Shown here piece by piece: positions 33,396 to 42,551 of a stretch of DNA of 64,000 bases. Source of the stretch: Lepus europaeus (lineage: Eukaryota > Chordata > Mammalia > Lagomorpha > Leporidae). The stretch spans positions 77,342,253-77,406,252 of the forward strand of contig NC_084836.1 of assembly GCF_033115175.1 (NCBI RefSeq). Reading direction: 5' to 3'. Both the position numbers and the translations under genes were made by a program. Under the pieces are notes generated by a model. It was not told the DNA's origin, ran no database searches, and was given only the letters and a program-made list of their open reading frames with translations. Position 1 is the first letter of the stretch. Every line of letters starts with the position of its first letter.

Positions 33396-34433
33396 ATGCC
33401 AAACAACAAACACAAAAACCAAGCTAACAAGAACAAGGAAGAAACTATGACGCCCCCAAATGAAAAAGACACCCCAATGCAAGATTATGAAGATGATGAG
33501 ATCGAAGAAATGCAAGAAGCGGATCTCAAAAAATTGATAAGAACATTAAGAAGTTCTCAAAAACAAATTCTTGAACTACAGAAATCCTTCATGGACAAGA
33601 TAGAAAATCTCTCTCATGAAAGTGAAATATTAAGGAGGAATCAAAATGAAATGAAACAACTAGTGGAACAAGAAACTCTGATAGTGACTAGAAATCATAA
33701 TGAAATGAAGAGTTCAATAGATCAAATGACAAACACATTAGAGAGCCTTAAAAACAGAATGGGCGAAGCAGAAGAGAGAATATCAGACTTAGAAGACAGA
33801 GAACAGGAAAGGAAACAGGCAAACCAAAGAAAAGAAGAAGAAATTAGAAATCTAAAAAATATTGCCGGGAATCTACAGGATACTATTAAAAAACCCAACA
33901 TTCGGGTTCTAGGAGTTCCTGAAGGCATGGAGAGGGAGAAAGGATTAGAAGGCATTTTCAGTGAGATACTAGCAGAAAATTTCCCAGGTTTGGAGAAGGA
34001 CAGAGGCATCTTAGTACAGGAAGCTTATAGAACCCCTAATAAACATGACCAAAAGAGATCCTCACCACGACATGTTGTAATCAAACTCACCACAGTGAAA
34101 CATAAAGAAAAGATCCTAAAAGGTGCAAGAGAGAAACGTCAGATCACTCTTAGAGGATCTCCAATTAGACTCACAGCAGACTTCTCATCAGAAACCCTAC
34201 AAGCTAGAAGGGAATGGCGAGACATAGCCCAGGTACTAAGAGAGAAAAACTGCCAGCCCAGAATACTATACCCTGCAAAGCTCTCATTTGTGAATGAAGG
34301 TGAAATTAAGACTTTTCATAGCAAACAGAAACTGAAAGAATTTGTTGCCACTCATCCTGCCCTGCAAAAGATGCTTAAACATGTGTTACACACAGAAACA
34401 CAGAAACATGGTCACCAATATGAAAGAAGGTAA
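33396..34433 (+). CDS. L1 ORF1 protein, intact
   Basis: A 345-codon frame from the ATG at 33396 (MPNNKHKNQANKNKEE). An in-frame GTG at 33372 is not needed. The protein is the L1 RNA-binding chaperone. A long coiled coil occupies about residues 35-165 (heptads in LKKLIRTLRSSQKQILELQK and SLKNRMGEAEERISDLED). Then come the RNA-recognition domain (about 175-275; NIRVLGVPEGMEREKGLEGI, a typical ORF1p signature) and the C-terminal domain (about 280-345; ARREWRDIAQVLREKN, RILYPAKLSF). ORF1p trimerises and coats L1 RNA. No stop or frameshift is present, unlike all other L1 pieces in the window. No ORF2 follows. Confidence 0.93.
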   Translation: MPNNKHKNQANKNKEETMTPPNEKDTPMQDYEDDEIEEMQEADLKKLIRTLRSSQKQILELQKSFMDKIENLSHESEILRRNQNEMKQLVEQETLIVTRNHNEMKSSIDQMTNTLESLKNRMGEAEERISDLEDREQERKQANQRKEEEIRNLKNIAGNLQDTIKKPNIRVLGVPEGMEREKGLEGIFSEILAENFPGLEKDRGILVQEAYRTPNKHDQKRSSPRHVVIKLTTVKHKEKILKGAREKRQITLRGSPIRLTADFSSETLQARREWRDIAQVLREKNCQPRILYPAKLSFVNEGEIKTFHSKQKLKEFVATHPALQKMLKHVLHTETQKHGHQYERR

Positions 34434-36240
34434 AGGAAGGAAACCTCACAGCAAAAGATCACTGGAAGCTCAATTTCTCTTTGACATAGAATTAAACTCT
34501 GATGCTCTGTTAAAGCAATGTGTTAAAGTAATCTATTATGTTCTCTTGATGTCTGTTAAATTCTAATTGTTCAAAAACAGCTGAATTTTTATTAAGAGCT
34601 ATGGGTTATTTAAATATGTGCTTTTTTCAAAAATTTGAATAATCACCTGGTAACAATGATCAAATTTGGTCTATGTTATGTCATGATTTTAAGGAATCTT
34701 ATTTCAACCAGATATTTTGGATTTTGAGCCTTCTTGGCATTCTTGACAGGCATTCAAAAAATCAAAGTTTCAAACAATCTGGTCTCTAAAATTTCCAGTA
34801 AATCCTGGACTTTGGTTTTTCCAGTTTGGGCCCAACTGAAAAAACCGAAGGACCTATGTCTCTCATCTTATAGAGACACCAACTAATCAGACTATTTGGA
34901 TTATATTAGAAGGACTGTCAAGATGTGATGTGGTACCAGACTTTAAGTTTCTATAATGCAAAATGCTATTAATACAAATGTTTGAGAATTAAAAAGTCTA
35001 ATGATCTTGTGTTACTAGACATGATAGTTATCTTAATGAGAAAGCCCCAGAGGCCTAAAGGGTTAAATACTTGTAAAATCCTACAGGTGCTTTCAAAAAT
35101 ACTGTGAAGTAAGCAAGTGCCTCTTGTTGGTTGATGAGTTTATAATTTTAAACATGGCAACTTAAAGTCTTTTGTCATCCACAGTTATATATGATGTGCT
35201 GCTCATAAAACTAAAGCGTTGTTGGTTCTGTGTTTAGCTGTCCTCCTATAGGTTCCTATGGACTTTTTCCAGCCACTTCTATTGTATTCAGTACTTTGGG
35301 ATGGCTCTGTAAACAGATGAAGCCAATAATGTATTAACAGTACCAACTGAGAGAAAGTATGGTTAACTGAGGTTACTAAAAACAAAAAGCAATTCAAATC
35401 AATTGGCAATCTACAAAAGAGTTAAAGATTTTAAAAGCTATTATTAAAATTGCTATATTGGTCTATTATGCTATATTATATGTGTGTACATATTGTATGT
35501 CCACATTGGGAAATTTTATTAAGAGTTTTATTTTAAACGGCTTATAGATAAGATTGTCCATAAATTTAAGCTGCTAAAATCAATCAAAGATACATTTTAA
35601 TTTGTGGGACCTGAATCTGTGTATCATATGTTTTAGACTTGTTGGTAGAAAGAAACTAAAAACATTTTAGATGGTTGTGCTTAAGTTTACTGGCTAAACA
35701 AACTACACCATGTTAGATATTTAAGAAGTTTTTTCAAATACATGATTCTTAAAATTTATAGAAGGCATTGGACCTTCTGGTAAATGTTTTCTTAAGTTGT
35801 TATCTAATGGTTGAAACGGTTTGCTAAGTATTCATGTGATATAGCTATTGTCAGCAAGCGATCTAGGACTTGCTCCCTCATTTCTCTATTCTAAGCCCAA
35901 CTTGTTCTTTCATTTCTCTATTCTCTTCAAGGTAGGAAACTAATTCTATTGTGAAGGAATCTGTAGGATGCACAATTTAATCTTTAGACCTTATAAAAGA
36001 GATGGCTAACATTTTTCTGTAATAGCATAGCCAAAATAAGAACTTAAATAATAATCTCATAGCTAGATTCACTTCGCCATCAGCGAAGTATACAGTAAGT
36101 AGAAAAAACCTCCCTTTCAGACCAAAGGGAAAGAAAGTTTTAAAGTGAGAATATAATTTTCCTCATGGGCATTGTCTACCTTAGAAAAACTACTACAGAA
36201 CATGCCTGTGACTATAGACTTGTAGTTCAGGCCACCGAAG
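34434..36240 (+). other. Non-coding 3' body of the half-L1, AT-rich part
   Basis: About 1.8 kb between the ORF1 stop and the retrovirus-like segment. It has no ORF2 similarity in any frame and no frame above 75 codons. It does not resemble the L1 ORF1-ORF2 spacer. It could derive from the same retroviral source or from an unrelated transcript. Confidence 0.5.
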
Positions 36241-36244
36241 ATTA

Positions 36245-36965
36245 GAGATGGGACACGGGCACTCCCTTGACTTGCATCCTCTGGTCTGCTTTAACACAAA
36301 CCAGGAGGAAAAGAAAGCTAGGCATCAGAAGCAATGGGTGGTAGGCCTATTAATGGCTGATCTGTACAGTGATCTGCCCTCAAGGAGACCCAACAGGCCA
36401 GTCCACTGCAGTGGCTTTCAATGTGGTAAGCCTGGGCTTCAGCAGAAGTCAGCTTGTGAAGAGCCCTGGCAGCTCTGCCAAGAGTTGGATCACTGGAAAT
36501 GGACCTGCCCTGGAGTCGAAGAATGCCCAGGTCAGAACCACAGATCTTATTGGCTCTAAGCTGAAAAGCCCTTCACTCAGCCCAACTTCCAAAGTGACCA
36601 CTGCAGCTGAGGGGATGGTCAAGTAGGGTCAGCAACATTACAGGCAGAACTGTAAATTTCTTGTTAGAGATGCCACCTGCCTTTACCTGGCCAGCTCTCC
36701 TCCCAGGCCAGCCAAGTAATGAAAGTCAACAGAGTGCCTTCCCCTAGGAGGTTCACACCTCCCTTAGGATATACCCCATGGGAAGAGATAGATAGGTCTG
36801 GGCCTCTGAATTTACAAGACCTAAAGCCCACCAGATTATTATCAAGCCCCTTCTATCAGGTTCTATTTGCCTCTCAATCAGAAAAATTACTTGTAGCTTT
36901 GACAGCACCTTTCTTAGCTCCTCTAATAATGACTCTGTCCTTTGTTCTAGGCCCTGTCTAGCACA
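36245..36965 (+). pseudogene. Decayed retroviral gag/protease and env-like relics
   Basis: A frame near 36390-36500 has a zinc-knuckle-like pattern (CGKPG followed by a CQELDHWKWTC stretch) as in a gamma- or class I-type nucleocapsid. The next 200 bp, broken by stops, looks like a protease N-terminal region (QVMKVN..RFTPPLGY). From about 36880 a hydrophobic run ending LGP resembles an Env transmembrane end. Intervening pol is absent. This is an old, non-functional copy lying inside the half-L1 and is a low-confidence assignment. Confidence 0.45.
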
Positions 36966-37587
36966 CTTGGGCCTCATTCCTTTGTAATCATAATCTCTAC
37001 TCTACCACCAATGGCTCTACTCCCAACCTGTGTGTACTGATGGTCCTCTTCCCCACTTAATGCTGTATAATTGTTCAAACCTGGTAAATGCCACTCTTAG
37101 GATCATTGGTTACTATCCTCACCCTGTCTTTTATGACCTTGTCTAAATATGATCAGAGTCTGCAAACTTGGAAGGCTTCCATAGCCTTGGCAACTCATGA
37201 CGACAGCCTAGGATGGTTACTGGTGCCATAAACTAGAGTGTCAATTTGTTGTGTCAACAACAGGAGCCACTGTGCCCTTGCTCCTCATGTGGGATCTCTG
37301 TCCTTAATGTGCTGTACATTGTGATTTAATGCTATAACTTGTACTCAAACAGTATGTTTCACTTTGTGTTTCTATGTGGGTGCAAACTGTTGAAATCTTT
37401 ATACTAAATTGATCTTCTGTATATAAAGAGAATTGAAAATGAATCTTGATGCAATTGGAAGGGGAGAGGGAGCGGGAGAGGGGAGGGTTGCGGGTGGGAG
37501 GGAAGTTATGGGGGGGGGAAGCCATTGTAATCCATAAGCTGTACACTGGAAATTTATATTCATTAAATAAAAGTTAAAAAAAAATTC

Positions 37588-38038
37588 GGAGCAAGATAGG
37601 AATTGGGAGTAATTATGTTCACTTGAGAAAAAATTATAAAACAACCTCTATTTAATATCACATATAACAGTAGAAGATTGAGTGCTGTCCACCTTGGATC
37701 AATAACAAAGAAAAATACAAGCTCTCACACTCTTTCTTAAAACACGTACTCTTACTAGTACTGTAAGTTCTACATAATATAATTAAGGCAATACAAAGAA
37801 ATAAATGAATACAGATAGAAAATGAAGAAACAAGACTGTCCCTGATTTCAAATGACATTATAATCTCCATAGAATATTGGAAATATCCTACAAGAACTCA
37901 TCCATAACTAGTAAGAGTCTTCAGCAAGATTAAAGGACGCACAATCAATACACAAAATTCAACCTATTTCTGTATATTAGCAGTGAATGGATGCAAACAG
38001 AAATTGACAACTAGATAACATTTGCAACTGCTACAAAA
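37588..38038 (+). repeat. Old L1, continuation
   Basis: Resumes the host L1 ORF2 after the half-L1 insertion. Near 37640-37700 it keeps a block resembling the L1 reverse-transcriptase region, and the end near 37970-38035 matches a later ORF2 block. It stops where the segmental duplication begins. Confidence 0.7.
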
Positions 38039-38276
38039 ACCTGCAGAGGCACAGGTCCCAGCTGAATGGCCGGAGCACAGGCTGCTGTGGCGCTGATCAT
38101 AGCACAGGCAGAAGCCACTGGAGCGCGCTGCCACCATAAGCTTATTTTGACACAAAAGTACTGAAATGTATGCAGAGGTTGTTTTTTTTGTCATAATATT
38201 CATGTTCAAGTGCATTTTGAAGACCATGTGTATGCATGGATATTTCTTGGCACCAAAATGAATGTATCCCCCCCTT

Positions 38277-38566
38277 TTTTTTTAAAGATTCATTTATCTA
38301 TTTGAAAGTCAGAGTGAGTGCGTGAGTGAGTGAGAGAGAAAGACAGAGAGACAGAGAGAGACCTTTCATCTGTTGGTTCACACCCCAGATGGCCACAGGG
38401 CCAGACCTGGGCCAATCTGAAGCCAGGGGCTTCTTCTGGGTCTCTCACATGGGCATTAGCAGGGAGCTGGACGGGAAGTGGAGCAGTCAGGTCTCGAACC
38501 GACACCCACATGGCAAGCCAGCATCACAAGCTGCTGCTGTACCTGTAATGCCACATTGCGGGTCCC
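38277..38566 (-). repeat. CSINE, shared with the partner duplicon
   Basis: Reverse-strand copy at the same place as the one at 1867-2156 inside a MITE-like element. It marks the age of the duplication. Confidence 0.9.
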
Positions 38567-39754
38567 ATGAACTTGTCGTTTAATGCTGCTTTCTATACCT
38601 TTCTCAAGTGCCTTAAAATATATATAAATATATACGCATATATATGGTCATCTTGCTTTGCAGGTAGAAATCCTGTGTGATCATCTCTCCCCCACAAAAG
38701 TCAAAGCTCTGAAATACAATTTCAGCCATATGTGTAAGTCTGGCTTTGAGTCCTGGGTTGCTGACTTCCTTTCCCTTTGGAGATGGGGCTTGGTATCGTC
38801 CTTCCTCTAATGGAATTGCTCCAGACATCCAAAGCTTACTCCTGGGGATCTCTGTGTACACACACAGAATCCTGTGAGTCTGCACACTCAGATGTGCTGT
38901 TTCAAAGTGCAGGGGCTCCTGCTTCCTAGGCTTGCAGCTCCTCTTCCTCAGCCTTCCTTCCTGAAGTTCGCCCTATTTGTCTATCCTTTATGCATTCTCC
39001 AGAGCAGTGTTTACACAGGCATTATCTTATTACCTCTACTTTGAACATACCATGGGCATTAGGACATTTGTATCTTTAATACACAGCAGTGTCAACTAAA
39101 ATACACCTATATAATAAGAGATAGAAAAATCGGAACAACCCTTCTATGCTACTTCGTCATGACCCCACCCCCGACACCCACCACCAGTGACTTCAGCATT
39201 CTCTTCAAGACATCCAGTTGAATGCCATTCCCAAAATGCAACCACTCCTATGAAATAACAAACTACTTAAACAGGTGTTACTTTTAAACACCTGGAGACC
39301 AGATGCTTCTAGTAAGGGCTTCAGTTTCCCACTAAACACACAATAGCCCCTAAAATACCCACACTTGTAACAAAGGCTCTAATGGGAGTGTCTTCTCAAC
39401 AAGAACATTCTGGACTAGGAAACCTTTCCCTTCCCATCTATGCAAACCCAGTGGACAGGTAGAAGCACCTGTAATGCTTACAGGGAATGTTAACAATATC
39501 ACTTCCATAAGTGGCTCTAAGAACAGTCTTTCCTATGAGTTTTAACACAAAGAAAACTCAACGTATTCGATTACTAATTCTACTTTTGTCATACACCAGC
39601 AATCTCTTTAACATCTAGGAAGACTAGGTGGGACTTGTTTACCCTTTACATATACCTTATGTACACAGCATGACAAACAGTCTGGACAATGGTTCACCTT
39701 GTCCCACCATACACACTCTGGGGAAAAGCCCTGTAGACTTTGAGAGATCAAAAT

Positions 39755-40345
39755 TCCAGGATCCTTAGGAACCGCCCAACCCACAATCAGAGCTGCAGCG
39801 GGCAGAGTGCAGCCATCTTGTTTGTTTACATTTGGCCTTAAAGGAGGCTGGCTTCTGCTCCAAAGGGGGAAGCAGCAGGGGTGGAGTCCAAAGGTGGTCT
39901 GGAGCTACTTGACACTCCTCAGGCAGGAGGTGCAGTGAGAGAGAATGGCTGACCAATGAACCCCAGGCACAGACACACAAGGGCAAACATAGGAACAAGG
40001 AAACCGGCCTCTAAGGGGTGGAGATTGGCACCTCAAAGCCCTGACACCAACCCACGCAAGCTACAAAAATAAATAAATAAAATAAAATAAACAAAAAAAA
40101 TAAGTAAAAAATAAATAAACAAACTCTAGAAGGCAGAGCAGCCTGCTTACACTGGATATTGGTACAAACTCACAGCAGTCTATAGCAGAGGGAAATCAAC
40201 CGGAAAAACCACCCAGACAGAATGCCAAAAAACAAAACAAAAACCCACAATAAGAATACAGAAGAATATATAAACTCACCAATGGAGCAGACTAAACCAA
40301 CCATAACAGAGGCTGAAGAAGAAGAACCTCTTCTTCTTTTTGCAT
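39755..40345 (+). repeat. L1 5' end fragment
   Basis: Resembles an L1 5' UTR leading into an ORF1 start at 40222 (MPKNKTKTHNKNTEEY). ORF1 is cut off after about 40 codons at a short palindrome (GAAGAAGAAGAACCTCTTCTT). Retaining only the 5' end is opposite to normal L1 truncation, so a later deletion is likely. An A-rich run lies at 40065-40120. Confidence 0.55.
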
Positions 40346-41028
40346 ACTTTTTACATACTTTTTGCATCTAGAATTAGATGTTTCAAAGAAGGACTTAAAC
40401 GTGTCCACCACATACACAGCAGTGTTGAATAAACTGTACGCAGGGAACTGCTCATATCAGAGGTGTCTTCTAAATAGGAGCATTCACGGAGGTCTAGAGA
40501 AGTCTTCACTTCTTCCAACTCCGTCCCCCTCCCACTCACAGGTAGATGTGGGCAAACGTGTCACTGCAATGTGAAGTGACAACTTCACTTCCAAAAGTCC
40601 TTTTCAGAAGACAGAGTTGTATGAATTTTAACACAAAATTACAAAATGTGTTAGTCTACTGACTCTACTTTTGTCATCCATTGGCAACCTCTTTAATATT
40701 TACAGAGTAGATATTGTAAAATTAGGACTCTTTGTCACATGCATACACAAAATATAAAACACGCAAAGGTAAATCAAAGGCATGTAACATATAGGGCAAT
40801 AAGTAAGCTCCAATTTTCTGGCACACAGTAGCAAAAACACGATTTGTAATCTCTTTGCGCCCACCTCCCTCAACCCAACCTCAAAGTAAAACAGAGTATA
40901 CTGCTCAGAAAACTGGCTCACCAATTCCACGTTTTAAAGCTATTTAGGAAAGTGCTAATCCACTGATCCTACCTTAAAACACACCAAGCCCTTCTAACAT
41001 CTCAATCACTAGATAGTTTATATCCAGA

Positions 41029-41137
41029 TCTTCAAAAAGTTCATGGAAAATACTTATTACAAAAATAGCTTTATGGACTTCGAATTCTTTGCACCAAAAT
41101 AAACATATTTCGACTACATTTTCCATGAATTTGATAT
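41029..41137. mobile_element. MITE-like element with inverted termini
   Basis: CTTCAAAAAGTTCATGGAAA at the left and ATTTTCCATGAATTTGATAT at the right. Core GCACCAAAATAAAC. Paralogue of the copy at 4650-4765. Confidence 0.6.
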
Positions 41138-41239
41138 ACTCTCAGAAAGGGCCTTGCCCACTAAGAACACAACACTGTTAAACAAAATTTCACAAAGGTA
41201 ACAAGGGCTATGATCACAGGTATATTCTAAATATGATTA

Positions 41240-41700
41240 TTTTGGTCTGCAACCTCTCGGATGGCCTTCTCCCTGCCCACCCCAGCGTCCAGCGGCACCC
41301 AGCCCACCCGCCTGGCCCATGGCCACTCACCGCTCCGCCGCCATCGTCCCGCGGGGCTCCGCTCCCTTCCTGGCCGCTCTGCTCACTTCCCTTCACTGAG
41401 GCCTCGGTCTAGTCCCTCTTATGGGGCCCGATGAGGTGTCCACCGCTGGGACACCGCACTTACCCTGGGCCCCGCATCCGCGAGGCCCCAAGGCCCAAGG
41501 ACCAGGCCACGCTTGCGCACTAGAGCCCGCCTCCCCTGCTTGGCCTTGGAGCTGCCAATGGCCTCCGCAGCCTGCCAGCACCGCCAGGCTCCTCATCAGA
41601 CTGCACGCGCACACCAAGGCCCATGGTCCCTGCACAGCACCCAGGAGGACTGGAGCAGCCATTTGCAAATGCTGCCAAACTGCCCAGTGCAGCATCACCC
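41240..41700 (-). other. Duplicon block 3: GC-rich exon-like segment
   Basis: The best-preserved of the four blocks and rich in CpG. On the minus strand, ATGGCGGCGGAGCG (ATG at 41342-41344) is followed by the donor GTGAGT, with the exon end near 41331 and a good Kozak context. It reads like a true first exon with a CpG-island promoter, in the direction opposite to the RGL-like gene. The gene is not identified. Confidence 0.45.
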
Positions 41701-41711
41701 TCTAGACTAAC

Positions 41712-42078
41712 CACACATGCACACACAGGAATACAACTACCCATGCACACACAAAACATGCCACGTCACACACACACACAGGCACACACACAGGCACAGG
41801 CACAATACATGCAGAGACTCAGACACCACACTTACACCCCCCCACAGACTCAGAGACACCACACATACACACATGCACACACACATACTCACCCATGCAC
41901 TGACACACAGACACACCAACATGAGCACATGCACATACACACACCCTCCCACATACACAGACACCACACACACACATGCACACACAGGCACACAACCCAC
42001 ACAGACTCACATACATCACACATACCCACATGCACACACAGATGCACACACACAGAGACCATAACAAACACACACTTG
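41712..42078. repeat. Degenerate CA-rich array
   Basis: Same organisation as the arrays at 5.2, 6.8 and 63.2 kb, ending before CTTGGAAAGCCTGCATGTGT. The long open frames it creates on both strands are low-complexity artefacts. Confidence 0.88.
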
Positions 42079-42221
42079 GAAAGCCTGCATGTGTTTATTG
42101 ATTGTATTGAATCAACTTTTGTTCTCCACCATCTCAGTGTGCTAGAATGCTCTAAACATAACATAACATAACTTAAACAATGCTTCTGGGGAATCCTAAT
42201 ATATAAGGTACACAATTCCTT

Positions 42222-42551
42222 TACTCAGCTTAAACAAAAATCCTGTATTTTGCAACAGGTCTATGACTTCCCAGTGCGGGCTCTGGCTGGCCCAACCTCC
42301 CACAGGGAGCTGAAGGGTGACACTGGTATAATGTGTGCAGGTGTGCACACGGCATCTGTGCCTAGCTGGGGGGTGGGGTAGAAGTCAGCAGCCCACAGAA
42401 CCTTAGGGGAGGTCAGCTAAGTGGATTTCAAGAAGTGACCTCACTTCCTTGACGATGGCCACAACAGAACCTGGAACCCCGGTTACCAGGCGCCCACAAT
42501 GTGGTGCTGGTGACCCAGCCAGCTCAGTTGGTCAGAGGCCATCGAGCAGAT
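42222..42551 (+). promoter_or_regulatory. 5' flank of RGL-like gene 1
   Basis: Lies between the duplication boundary and the presumed start. A TATA-like GGTATAATG sits near 42325. An upstream ATG in good context (42454, ACGATGG) opens a frame that overlaps the main start out of frame, and another ATG at 42501 is in frame. Near-identical sequence precedes gene 2. Transcription start is not determinable from sequence. Confidence 0.35.

Larger units (their letters stand above)
32541..37587 (+). mobile_element. Half-L1 (ORF1-only) retrotransposon, 5 kb
   Basis: Flanked by the direct repeat AAAATTC (32534-32540 and 37581-37587) that re-joins the host L1 frame, so this is one insertion. Parts in order: a GC-rich 5' UTR (32541-33395), an intact ORF1, about 2.7 kb with no ORF2, and a standard rabbit L1 3' UTR with a G-rich block (37455-37518) and A tail. 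Absence of any endonuclease or reverse transcriptase sequence within intact ends matches the half-L1 (HAL1) architecture, which depends on another L1 for mobilisation. The 3' body includes retrovirus-like coding relics. I cannot tell whether this arrangement is a family or a single rearranged copy. Confidence 0.8.
38137..42085 (+). repeat. Segmental duplication copy B1 (partner 1733-5600)
   Basis: Collinear with 1733-5600 at moderate identity. It keeps the shared CSINE (38277-38566), has a deletion corresponding to 2600-3515 of the partner, and has an extra 1.27 kb (39415-40685) containing an L1 5' fragment. It ends with a GC-rich exon-like block and CA array. It directly precedes the first RGL-like gene. 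Confidence 0.8.

Noticed and set aside
33290-34009. Minus-strand frames antisense to L1 ORF1
   Set aside because: They are shadows of the ORF1 coding strand, with hydrophobic runs produced by AT-rich codons.
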